The notes beneath the pieces were generated by a model. It did not search any database. It was not told the origin of the DNA and saw only the letters and a program-made list of their open reading frames with translations. A DNA stretch of 27,995 nucleotides, taken from Planctomycetota bacterium. Its GTDB lineage: Bacteria; Planctomycetota; Phycisphaerae; WQYP01. Of the stretch, positions 6,600-14,057 are shown piece by piece (within the stretch, counting starts at the first letter, position 1; every line of letters starts with the position of its first letter). The DNA is taken from positions 1 to 27,995 of the forward strand of contig JAJZOA010000172.1 in the NCBI GenBank assembly GCA_021852225.1, in the 5' to 3' direction. Both the position numbers and the translations under genes were made by a program.

Positions 6600-9449
6600 T
6601 TAAGCGATGTCCAGTGTCTGCCCGGCGGTCAGTTTGACGGGGGTTGTAAAATTTAATTGCGTATAACGGGTATTGGCATGTTTTGTGAATGGAATTGCCG
6701 CCCCATTTATTGTTACCTTTTTGGCCGGCATGTTTACCAGCAGACTGCGGAATGTCAGAGTGCCGACGGCACAGCTTATTTCCAGCGAGGTGCCGCGGCG
6801 CGCCAAGCGGCCAAAGGCACTGCGCTGTGCCCATGGTGCGTGGAAATCTCCAGAAACCGGGGGGGCCAGCGTCAGAGTTTCGGCAGGGAAGTCTGGCTTA
6901 AAACCTGTGGCGGCCAACAGCGCGGCCCAACTGCTCATGGGGCGGGAATAATGGCTGCCACATTCCACATGATTCCACGGCATGCCCGCCCGCAGATAGC
7001 GTTCATGGACTGCCCGCACAAGTTTTTCGCCGCGCTCATATTGCCCATGGTCCATCAGGAACGAAGCGAATGCGAATTCAATGCCGGACCAGACGCCGCC
7101 GGCCTGAAGGTTTTCCAGCACCAGCAGCGACTTTCCGCCCCTTGGCGCAGAAGCATTTCGCAGTCCGGTTGCGGGACTGAAATTATTTTTCCAGATGCTT
7201 TCCATCGCCGCAGTCAGATTGGCTTTGGAAATGCTGGTCGGCAGACCAATCAGATGGCTAAACCAGATGCCACTGATCTGGTCACTCATGCACATCTCAT
7301 CGCGGAGGGCACCATCCACCCAAAGGCTGTAGTATTGGCCATTAAACAGCAGCCGATCGAAGGCGGCGGCGGCCTTTTCCAACTGCGCGGCCCATTTCGC
7401 GGCATGGTGTTTGTGATCCAGGGTTGTGGCAATGCGGCACGCCGCTGCCAATGCGCCGATCCACAAAGAACAAATGTATGAAGGAGATCCGCGCAATCCC
7501 CACTGGTCATAGGTCTGAAATCCGCAATTGGAATTGGGTAGGCCGCCATTGTTGGTGTCCAGTGAAGCGGTGAATTCCATGGCTTTAAGTACATGCGGCC
7601 ACATGTCTTGAATATAGGACTGATCCGCGGACCAGAGATAATCGCGCAGCACCATCATGACAAACTGGGGGTTCATATCCACGCGGCCCCAGCCCCCCTG
7701 GTCTACGTGATGAAAGTCGCCATCGTAGGTGTGGGGGACCTGGCCATTGGGCTTTTGGAATTGCAGAAGGTTCCGCATCTGTCCGAGTTTAAGTTCCGGA
7801 AACAGCGCGACAACCGAAAAACTGGCATCAAATTCAACATCCATCGTGCTTTGGCCGCAGCAGCCCAGACCCTCCCAGATTGAATAATGTCCGGCCTTAT
7901 CCCACCATGTGTTGGTGACGGCTGTGCCCAGGTGGCTTGACCATGCGAAGGCCATCGGGGCACCAAGGGAAGTGTCCGCCAGCGTGCTTGCGAAAGATTC
8001 TGTAATCGCCCGATGTGCGGCATAATTCCGATCAAGAAATTCACTCACGTCCAGCGCGTTGTTGAACCAATTCGTGTAATTGTGTCCCATGTCCTGGCCA
8101 TATTTGCTGAAGTGATGCGGAAAATACCACGCCAGCGTAAAGCGGACTTCCCGCCTTTCGCCCGGTGCTAATTCGATCTTGGTGGCCAAGGCTCCACTTC
8201 CCCAGGTGGAATTGGCGCGATCGATTCCGGCCAGCCGTGTCATGTTGTCCGCGATTTCCCGTAGAATTGCACGTTTTCCGGCGACAGTTGCCATTCCGTG
8301 TGGATCGGCCCTTTTGGCGTCGGAAATGATGCGCCCCAGCAGCGCATCTTTAGATAATTCCGCAAGCCAGCGGTCGGCGCTTGCCGCAGGCAGGTTCGCA
8401 ATCTGTTCGTCAATCAGGGTAAACGTCTGCGCCGGATCATGGCTGGCGGTAGAATCAGGCAGTCGGCCAGTGTTGAAAAACTCGCCCAGTACATCCACCA
8501 GCATGTAATTCAGTCGCGGTGTATTCCAATTGAATGGCCCAGCCGACGTGTATTGAGGAAAAGTTCCGGTGATAAAGGTGGTTTTGCCGCGCGGGCCATC
8601 CTCGGATTCGGTCACAGAAAGGCACATTCCTCCAATTGCGGTTTTGCTTTCGCCGCCCGCATTGGTCTGCATCAGAAGCCGAGTCGTTTTACCCGCAGTT
8701 TCAATAGAATTGTGCAATTCTCGCTGGTGGTAGCCCGTGGCCAGCGGATTATCCAACATGGAAAGCAGGCTGACGGCAACTGTTTTGCTGGAAATATTTT
8801 CCAGCGTAAAAACAAAATGAAACCCCGGCGTTCCACTGGATTTCGCGTCCCCCGGAATAAAGGGTGAAAATGCCGCCGCGCTGACACGCACGGGCAATTG
8901 ACTGTCTATATATCGCAGGTTGGTCATGGGGAACCAGGCGTCATATTCAATTGCCTGCACATCCTGCACATATCCGAGCGAATATAAATTGTTTTCATTG
9001 GGGCGCAGATACAGGCGCCGCATCTGCGTTTGCTTGGGATCATCGGTCGCGGTACGCAAAAGAAATTGCAGCGACTGCGGTCCCACAGGTGGCTGTCCAG
9101 CCTGTTTTGGCGGCAGTTCGCCGGCCCATGCACCAGCGTTGAAAATAAGCCAATCGTGGAAGCACCCATCGGGGCGAATATCCACATACCCGGTACCAAT
9201 TCCACCCAATGGTGTGCCGGAAGCGGTCGCGATGGTCTGGGAAATATGCAGCGCGCCAAGGGCGGTACCGGCGGCTGCCTCACTTTCGGCTGCCCCGATG
9301 CTGTCACGCGTGACGCGAACCCGATGCGGCGGCGTTGGCTGGGTTATGTCTCTTGCGCCAGGTATGGCGGTGGCCGCCAGCGCGGCGGAAGTGGCTTGCA
9401 GAAATCCGCGGCGAGAAACGGACTGTGGCACTGGTTGATTTGAAGCCAT
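6600..9449 (-). CDS. Tat-exported GH116 glycosidase (GBA2-type beta-glucosidase/glucosylceramidase family)
   Basis: This 949-residue enzyme should hydrolyse beta-linked glucosides, xylosides or related sugars outside the cytoplasm. The N-terminus carries a twin-arginine signal (SRRGFLQATSAALAATAIPG, residues 12-31). A GH116 N-terminal beta-sandwich domain follows, opened by TPLGGIGTGYVDIRPDG near 79-95, then an (alpha/alpha)6 catalytic domain from about residue 490. The likely nucleophile is Glu526 in SIWEGLGCCG and the likely acid/base is Asp648 in FQTYDQWG, matching the positions known in human GBA2 and the Thermoanaerobacterium GH116 enzyme. ATG 9449 was chosen because GAAAGG lies just upstream and the Tat motif then sits near the N-terminus. 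A longer open frame to 9692 would run past the candidate promoter. The exact substrate is not predictable. Confidence 0.88.
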   Translation of the reverse strand: MASNQPVPQSVSRRGFLQATSAALAATAIPGARDITQPTPPHRVRVTRDSIGAAESEAAAGTALGALHISQTIATASGTPLGGIGTGYVDIRPDGCFHDWLIFNAGAWAGELPPKQAGQPPVGPQSLQFLLRTATDDPKQTQMRRLYLRPNENNLYSLGYVQDVQAIEYDAWFPMTNLRYIDSQLPVRVSAAAFSPFIPGDAKSSGTPGFHFVFTLENISSKTVAVSLLSMLDNPLATGYHQRELHNSIETAGKTTRLLMQTNAGGESKTAIGGMCLSVTESEDGPRGKTTFITGTFPQYTSAGPFNWNTPRLNYMLVDVLGEFFNTGRLPDSTASHDPAQTFTLIDEQIANLPAASADRWLAELSKDALLGRIISDAKRADPHGMATVAGKRAILREIADNMTRLAGIDRANSTWGSGALATKIELAPGERREVRFTLAWYFPHHFSKYGQDMGHNYTNWFNNALDVSEFLDRNYAAHRAITESFASTLADTSLGAPMAFAWSSHLGTAVTNTWWDKAGHYSIWEGLGCCGQSTMDVEFDASFSVVALFPELKLGQMRNLLQFQKPNGQVPHTYDGDFHHVDQGGWGRVDMNPQFVMMVLRDYLWSADQSYIQDMWPHVLKAMEFTASLDTNNGGLPNSNCGFQTYDQWGLRGSPSYICSLWIGALAAACRIATTLDHKHHAAKWAAQLEKAAAAFDRLLFNGQYYSLWVDGALRDEMCMSDQISGIWFSHLIGLPTSISKANLTAAMESIWKNNFSPATGLRNASAPRGGKSLLVLENLQAGGVWSGIEFAFASFLMDHGQYERGEKLVRAVHERYLRAGMPWNHVECGSHYSRPMSSWAALLAATGFKPDFPAETLTLAPPVSGDFHAPWAQRSAFGRLARRGTSLEISCAVGTLTFRSLLVNMPAKKVTINGAAIPFTKHANTRYTQLNFTTPVKLTAGQTLDIA

Positions 9450-9545
9450 GGGCTGCCTTTCAATACTTAAATGGAATTTCGGTCGGTGGTTTCGAACCCA
9501 ACTGTCGCTGGTTCGGGCAGCGCGCCGGCGAATTCCCAAGGATTC

Positions 9546-9574
9546 ATCGTAAATTCTATTCTGTGAATTGGCAA
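9546..9574 (-). promoter_or_regulatory. Candidate promoter of the GH116 gene
   Basis: On the minus strand TTGCCA (9574-9569) and TACGAT (9551-9546) are 17 bases apart. The start site would be near 9539, about 90 bases before the chosen ATG. Confidence 0.45.
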
Positions 9575-9583
9575 ACAATCGCT

Positions 9584-9611
9584 TTGTCGCCAGCCATTTA
9601 GCCGCTAGAAT
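9584..9611 (+). promoter_or_regulatory. Candidate promoter of the TPR-YggX gene
   Basis: TTGTCG (9584-9589) and TAGAAT (9606-9611) are separated by 16 bases. The start would be near 9618, just ahead of the AAGGAG ribosome site at 9621-9626. It is back-to-back with the GH116 promoter. Confidence 0.45.
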
Positions 9612-9635
9612 AGTGCAATTAAGGAGTAGTATGGA

Positions 9636-10232
9636 ATGCTGGATATTCCCAAAATTGAACGTTTTACACAAATGACCGAAGCGGATCCGCAAAACGACCT
9701 GGGGTTTTTCTCTTTGGGCAAAGCTCTTGTAGATGGCGATGAATTTCGCCAGGCAATTCCGCCATTGATGCGGGCGTTAAAACTGAATCCGTCGCTTTCC
9801 CCCGCCTATGTTCTGCTGGCCGAGGCTCAACGGAAGGTTGGCGACCCGGAAAGTGCTATTCACACGCTGCAGAAGGGGTATAAGGTTGCTCAGGAAAAGG
9901 GCGATCTTATGCCGCGCAATCGCATGACTGCCATGCTGCAGGAACTCGGCAGCGCGCCGCCGGAAGAGAAGCCGGTGGAATTTACGCCGGAACTCGCAGC
10001 GGCCGGCAACATTCAATGTCGGCGGTGCGGACGGGTTGCACCTAAAATGAACGAACGTCCGTTCAGCGGGCCACTCGGCGAAGAAATTCATAAAAGCGTA
10101 TGCAATCCTTGTTTCCAATTATGGATTCGCCAAGGTACAAAAGTAATCAACGAACTACGTTTGAACCTGACTGAATCCGCTGCACAGGATGTTTACGATG
10201 GCCACATGAAGGAATTTCTAGGGATTCAGTAA
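9636..10232 (+). CDS. TPR protein with C-terminal YggX-like (Fe(2+)-trafficking) domain carrying two CxxC pairs
   Basis: The 198-residue protein has two parts. Residues about 15-105 form helix-turn-helix repeats of TPR type (e.g. AIPPLMRALKLNPSLSPAYV, then AIHTLQKGYKVAQEKGD). Residues about 125-198 resemble the Fe(2+)-trafficking/oxidative damage protection protein YggX: the block GPLGEEIHKSVC aligns with E. coli PGELGKRIYNEI, and TKVINELRLNLTE aligns with the family's T-x-x-INE-x-x-LN. Two extra pairs, Cys128-x-x-Cys131 and Cys156-x-x-Cys159, could form a zinc-ribbon or rubredoxin-like metal site; E. coli YggX lacks them. The role may be iron handling or oxidative-stress protection mediated by protein contacts, but that is inference. 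ATG 9636 lies nine bases after AAGGAG. The greA gene follows 87 bases later. Confidence 0.7.
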   Translation: MLDIPKIERFTQMTEADPQNDLGFFSLGKALVDGDEFRQAIPPLMRALKLNPSLSPAYVLLAEAQRKVGDPESAIHTLQKGYKVAQEKGDLMPRNRMTAMLQELGSAPPEEKPVEFTPELAAAGNIQCRRCGRVAPKMNERPFSGPLGEEIHKSVCNPCFQLWIRQGTKVINELRLNLTESAAQDVYDGHMKEFLGIQ

Positions 10233-10319
10233 CGAGGTTTTACCCACCGGTACGCAACCGATGGTGGTCTGTTACGTTGTTTGTCTGTTGCCGGAACTCG
10301 CCGGCCTTGTGAGGTTATG

Positions 10320-10799
10320 ATGGAAGCTCAGTTGCTTACGATTCAAGAAAAGGCAAAACTGGATGAATTTCTTAAGTCCCTGATTGATAAACGTCCCGAA
10401 ATTTCCCTGCGCATCGCTGAGGCCCGCGAAAAAGGCGATCTGAAGGAAAATGCCGATTACCATGCGGCTCGTGAGGAACTGGCCATGCTTGAAGCGCGGA
10501 TTAAAGACCTTGAAAACCGCCTGCGCCATGCGTCTGTGGTGAATCCAGATGATATTCCCGCCGACATGGTGTTTTTGGGAAGCACCGTAAAAGTGCGTGA
10601 TTGCAAAACCGGCGATCTGGAAACCTTTCGGCTTGTGGGTGAAATTAACAAAGGCTCCTTCGATGCGGATTCAGACATCATGGAAGTTTCGGCTAACAGC
10701 CCGCTGGGTGAATCGCTTATGCGCGCCCGCGTGGGTGAAAAAGTTCGGGTGAGTGTGCCTCGCGGCGAAATTCACTACGAAATTATGGAGGTATTCTGA
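10320..10799 (+). CDS. greA: Transcription elongation factor GreA
   Basis: GreA enters the RNA polymerase secondary channel and triggers cleavage of backtracked RNA so stalled complexes can resume. The product has 159 residues, the usual size. An N-terminal coiled coil carries the tip motif EAREKGDLKENADYHAAREE, whose acidic Asp and Glu hold the catalytic magnesium. A C-terminal FKBP-like domain ends in SVPRGEIHYEIMEVF. The start is ATG 10320 or the adjacent ATG 10317; GAGG at 10311-10314 suits 10320 better. A GC-rich hairpin follows 15 bases after the stop codon. Confidence 0.95.
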   Translation: MEAQLLTIQEKAKLDEFLKSLIDKRPEISLRIAEAREKGDLKENADYHAAREELAMLEARIKDLENRLRHASVVNPDDIPADMVFLGSTVKVRDCKTGDLETFRLVGEINKGSFDADSDIMEVSANSPLGESLMRARVGEKVRVSVPRGEIHYEIMEVF

Positions 10800-10813
10800 A
10801 CGGCGATTGTGCG

Positions 10814-10837
10814 GCGGCCGCCCCTTTGTGCGGCCGC
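10814..10837 (+). terminator. GC-rich hairpin after greA, no U-run
   Basis: Two copies of the self-complementary octamer GCGGCCGC (10814-10821 and 10830-10837) can pair across the 8-base loop CCCTTTGT. It lies between greA and the TonB-C gene. Without a T-run it may act as a weak or Rho-assisted terminator, or protect the greA mRNA 3' end. It also sits just before the ribosome site of the next gene. Confidence 0.4.
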
Positions 10838-10846
10838 GAACAGGCG

Positions 10847-12034
10847 ATGGCTGATCGGATGGTTATGAACAATTTATCAGATCATGCCGATTGCGCCAGA
10901 TATCCGGAAAACGAATTATCCGGATTGGTGGCCGAGTATGACCCGCCGGAAACACCCACGGTCGCGCTAGATGAATCCGCTGATTTTATTGCCACCGACG
11001 CCTACGACGCTTCTGATCGAGTTCTGTCCGGATTGTCCGCCATCCTTTGGCGCGAACATATTGATTCAGAGGATGCCGAAAAACTTGCGGATCTGGCGGG
11101 TAATCGGATCATCGTGCTTGTGCCGCGCGGACCGGCGGGCATTTCATATGCGGCGATACTGAGCCTTTTTCTTGCGATGCTGTTTGAGGCTTTGCTGGCG
11201 GCATTGTTTATTTTTATTTTGCTCTGGCAGGCGGCCCACCACCCGGGCAGTCGAGGCGGCACGCTGGCAATTGCGGGCGACCAAGCCACCGCGGCGGGGG
11301 GGATCATACAGCCTCCTGGCGCACATAGCCGAAAATCTGCGCGTCTAACCACACACTGGAAGTCTTCCCCGTTTCCACGGCCACCCGTGTTGCAGGCCAA
11401 TCAGCCCGATGCATCGGCCCTTGCCGACGCTAACATGCTCAATCCATCGCGGAATTCCGTTCCTGCCGAGCATCTGATTGGCATTCCCGGCCCCGGCCCG
11501 ATATGGACGGGACAGATTCCCCCAGAGGTCGTCGCGCATATACCGCAGGCCTCGCCCGTTCAGCCATCGAAAGGTCCAGCATTTCCGACGGTGCGGTCGC
11601 GTGGACTCAAGCCAACTCTGTCTGACAATACCCGTTCACGCAATGGAGTAGATCCAAACGAGGGGTACGGCTCTCCGTTTTCGTTGCTGAAGCCCGGGTT
11701 ATCCCCCAGCACCGGCGACGCCGGTCAGGGGCAGGGGCGAGACCGCGGTCTTTCGGCATTTAACGATCCGCAGGCGCAGGTGCTAAAGCACCCGGATCCA
11801 GATATTCCGCTTAAATACCAGCTCGAGCCGCCTCCGCATTCACCCGTGCTGCGCATCGCGGTGTTGCCGAATGGCCGAGCCGGTACCATTCAGGTGATTC
11901 ATTCCAGCGGGGTCAAGGCCGTGGACCAGGCGTGCGTGGATGCGGTTCGCCTCTGGACTTTTTTTCCAGCGATTAAGGATGGCAAAAAAGTGATGTCGCA
12001 TTTTACAGTGAAATTTCCGGTACATGGATATTGA
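10847..12034 (+). CDS. TonB C-terminal domain protein, single membrane pass
   Basis: The 395-residue protein has an acidic cytoplasmic N-terminus of about 100 residues, one strong membrane helix (about 100-127, AAILSLFLAMLFEALLAALF), a long Pro/Ser/Gly-rich periplasmic linker (about 130-310), and a TonB-C domain. That domain reads LRIAVLPNGRAGTIQVIHSS, then GVKAVDQACVDAVRLWTFFPA, near the C-terminus. TonB proteins pass proton-motive energy to outer-membrane transporters or, in variants, serve envelope assembly. The long pre-membrane region is unusual, since classical TonB starts with the helix, and no exbB or exbD is nearby. The start is uncertain among ATG 10847, 10859 and 10865 and TTG 10826; none has a perfect ribosome site. 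Confidence 0.72.
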   Translation: MADRMVMNNLSDHADCARYPENELSGLVAEYDPPETPTVALDESADFIATDAYDASDRVLSGLSAILWREHIDSEDAEKLADLAGNRIIVLVPRGPAGISYAAILSLFLAMLFEALLAALFIFILLWQAAHHPGSRGGTLAIAGDQATAAGGIIQPPGAHSRKSARLTTHWKSSPFPRPPVLQANQPDASALADANMLNPSRNSVPAEHLIGIPGPGPIWTGQIPPEVVAHIPQASPVQPSKGPAFPTVRSRGLKPTLSDNTRSRNGVDPNEGYGSPFSLLKPGLSPSTGDAGQGQGRDRGLSAFNDPQAQVLKHPDPDIPLKYQLEPPPHSPVLRIAVLPNGRAGTIQVIHSSGVKAVDQACVDAVRLWTFFPAIKDGKKVMSHFTVKFPVHGY

Positions 12035-12097
12035 TTAACCGCCCGTATTTTCCGCCTTCGGTCACCTTCGTAGCGGCTGGCCAGGACGCTTGCGGTC

Positions 12098-13126
12098 CTA
12101 TGGAACGACTTCCACTCGGGAATATGGCCGGCAGATTGCCGCGTGAAGCCATCGCATGGCACGGCTGCTTACGCGCACCCCACCGGTCTGTGACCGCAGG
12201 CAGCGGATGACAAACGCCTGTTGAGTCGCGCCGGAAGAGGGTGCAAGGTCAATATGGTCCAGATTAATCGTGCCGCTCTGTTTGACCTGATAATATTCGC
12301 CGGTGACACGGTAGCGGCCCGGCACAGGCGGAAAAACGGCGTCCGCGCGCATCGGCAAAGACATGATAAACTGCGAACGTATGGACAAGTCTATTCTATT
12401 TGCATGTAAAACCAGAGTGACATCCACCGGGCCAAGCAGAATTTTGATTGCTTCTCCCGCATCCAGTGCCCGCGGATTTAATTGTGGATTAAGAACGCGG
12501 AGCATGGCCGGTGTAATGCGGTAAATGTCCGCCAGATAATCCGGTGTCTGGCCGCGTTGGACCGTGATCAGCCGACACAGCGGATCCCCTGGCGCCAATG
12601 CGGAACTTAAAAGAGTCCGGCGGTTTATCCGGTTGAGAAGGGCGCGAATCAGATATGCCTGGTGCTCGCCGAGTCCGGCCACCTCCTTAAGCGCCCGATT
12701 CAGGAGATTCCTTGCCGTAATCGGATTCCCATTGGCAAGTTGCCGCTTAGCAAGTGTGAAGAGCTTTGCTGACCGCGTAATAGAGCCTGGAGCCAGAACC
12801 AACAGCACATCCGGATGGCGTTGCAGAAGCGTCACGGTGGGGTCTGTTTCCGCAGGTGTGTTTAAGCCGTCCGTCGGACCAATGGCCGGATGGGCGGCAG
12901 TGCCTTTGGTCGCGTCGACTTGCACTGAAGATTGTATTGAGGGTGTCGTTTTCCGATGAAGAGAATGCAGAATAGACCGTCGAATGCGCAGGGCCTGATA
13001 GGCACCGCCCGCAACCAGGACACTGACGAACAGCCACATCAGCCAATTGCCGAATGGCGTGTCTTTTCTGGTTTTCAAGCGATATCGCATCGGCGAACCA
13101 GGTAAAAAAAAGCCTTCGTGCGGCAC
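12098..13126 (-). CDS. Membrane-anchored LysM protein with a degenerate L,D-transpeptidase (YkuD)-like domain
   Basis: The 342-residue product has a membrane anchor (about 28-45, WLMWLFVSVLVAGGAYQA), a low-complexity linker, an alpha-helical stretch (about 118-175, TPR-like), a LysM-like module (about 186-230, ITVQRGQTPDYLADIYRI then LRVLNP) and a C-terminal region (about 233-342) that follows the order of YkuD L,D-transpeptidases. The usual active site HG...S-x-GC-I-R is absent: where it should lie the protein reads VIRCLRSQTGGVRV (306-319), with Arg for His and Gly for Cys. It probably binds peptidoglycan without cross-linking it. GTG 13126 was chosen for its GGAAAG site; ATG 13090 is the alternative. 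It lies 23 bases after the 5-formyl-THF cyclo-ligase stop codon, so the two are probably co-transcribed. Confidence 0.65.
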   Translation of the reverse strand: MPHEGFFLPGSPMRYRLKTRKDTPFGNWLMWLFVSVLVAGGAYQALRIRRSILHSLHRKTTPSIQSSVQVDATKGTAAHPAIGPTDGLNTPAETDPTVTLLQRHPDVLLVLAPGSITRSAKLFTLAKRQLANGNPITARNLLNRALKEVAGLGEHQAYLIRALLNRINRRTLLSSALAPGDPLCRLITVQRGQTPDYLADIYRITPAMLRVLNPQLNPRALDAGEAIKILLGPVDVTLVLHANRIDLSIRSQFIMSLPMRADAVFPPVPGRYRVTGEYYQVKQSGTINLDHIDLAPSSGATQQAFVIRCLRSQTGGVRVSSRAMRWLHAAICRPYSRVEVVP

Positions 13127-13149
13127 GTCTTTCCGGTTTTATACCGGAA

Positions 13150-13725
13150 TCAGTCGGTCGCACAATGAATCGTCCGCTTGTCGGTGACAATTATTTTCAC
13201 CGGCACATCGTGCGGTTCAGCCGGTATAAAATCGGCCAGCAACTGTTCATCAAAACAAAGCGCCACGGTTACCGCCCGCAAATCCTTTTGCGGCAAAAAG
13301 CGATCATAAAAGCCTTTGCCACGGCCCACGCGATAGCCGCGTAAATCAAATGCCAGCCCCGGAACCGCGACGATATCTATCATGGAAAGTGACACCGGAG
13401 AACCGGTTTTCGGTTGCCGCAGTCCCTGGAAGTGTGGGCTGGCTTCCGTTTCCAGCGAATTGACTTCCACTGGTTCGATCAACCGTTCCTGCCAGAGGAC
13501 GCGCGGCATCACTATGGATTTTCCCGCTTGCCAGGCGCTCAGGGCCAGAGCGGCGGTTTCCACCTCGGTCTTCATCGATAAAAACAGCATCACGCTTTGT
13601 GCGGCGCGGAACGCCGACGTTTCCTCCAGTCGGCGGCAAACCGCCAGCGACCGCGTGTGCCGATCTTCAGGTGTTATTTTTTTCAGGGTTTCCCGCATTT
13701 GCGACCGTATCCTGTTTTTGTCCAT
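13150..13725 (-). CDS. 5-formyltetrahydrofolate cyclo-ligase
   Basis: The enzyme uses ATP to convert 5-formyl-THF to 5,10-methenyl-THF, returning a storage or inhibitory folate to one-carbon metabolism. The 191-residue product is of normal length. It starts with the usual basic N-terminus (KNRIRSQMRETL), has FLSMKTEVET near 48-57, and carries the signature VPGLAFDLRGYRVGRGKG (about 121-138) followed by FYDRFL, which binds ATP phosphates and folate. ATG 13725 is preceded by GGAAAGG. It is the first gene of a two-gene minus-strand unit with the LysM protein. A promoter-like pair lies about 90 bases upstream. Confidence 0.93.
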   Translation of the reverse strand: MDKNRIRSQMRETLKKITPEDRHTRSLAVCRRLEETSAFRAAQSVMLFLSMKTEVETAALALSAWQAGKSIVMPRVLWQERLIEPVEVNSLETEASPHFQGLRQPKTGSPVSLSMIDIVAVPGLAFDLRGYRVGRGKGFYDRFLPQKDLRAVTVALCFDEQLLADFIPAEPHDVPVKIIVTDKRTIHCATD

Positions 13726-13785
13726 CTTCGCCGCCTTTCCGCCAACCCCTTGATTACGACATCCTTAAACAACACTGCGTCGGCC

Positions 13786-13844
13786 GCAGCATTCTGCCTG
13801 CCATGATGCTGCGCTATTCTAACCGAATTTATTGATGTTGTTAT
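13786..13844 (-). promoter_or_regulatory. Candidate promoter and hairpin upstream of the 5-formyl-THF cyclo-ligase gene
   Basis: On the minus strand ATAACA (13844-13839) and TAGAAT (13821-13816) are 17 bases apart, giving a start near 13809. A perfect stem GCAGCAT/ATGCTGC (13786-13792 with 13806-13812, 13-base loop) overlaps the predicted start and early leader. It could be an operator or a 5' mRNA hairpin. Confidence 0.4.
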
Positions 13845-14057
13845 CCGTCGGCCAATCGCCCGATTTGCAGCTATGCGACCGAATGGGTCGGCATCGTTGG
13901 ACAAGGATTGGCACGAGGCTGGATTCCGCATTTTCAAAGTCAGGTCCGCACAGCCAGATTAACGCGCCTCTCATCGTCATCGCGGGGATGGGTGTGCGAA
14001 CGAGCCTGCCTCGCGACGCTTCAAAGATTTTTTCGCGATCGGGAGGGCCAAATGTAT
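13845..14057. other. Unassigned region between the UreF-like and cyclo-ligase genes
   Basis: No convincing gene is seen; open frames on both strands lack ribosome sites and recognisable motifs. On the minus strand GAGG/CCTC and CTGG/CCAG arms can pair around 13916-13971, but the fold is imperfect. With the cyclo-ligase leader, the gene-free gap is 332 bases (13726-14057). Confidence 0.4.

Noticed and set aside
6657..7481. 274-codon open frame on the plus strand opposite the GH116 gene
   Set aside because: The opposite strand carries the conserved GH116 catalytic domain; this frame shows no domain and begins inside the other gene.
9485..9515. GGTTTCGAACC resembling a tRNA T-loop on the minus strand
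   Set aside because: The T-stem does not pair over five bases, and no acceptor, D or anticodon arms can be built around it.
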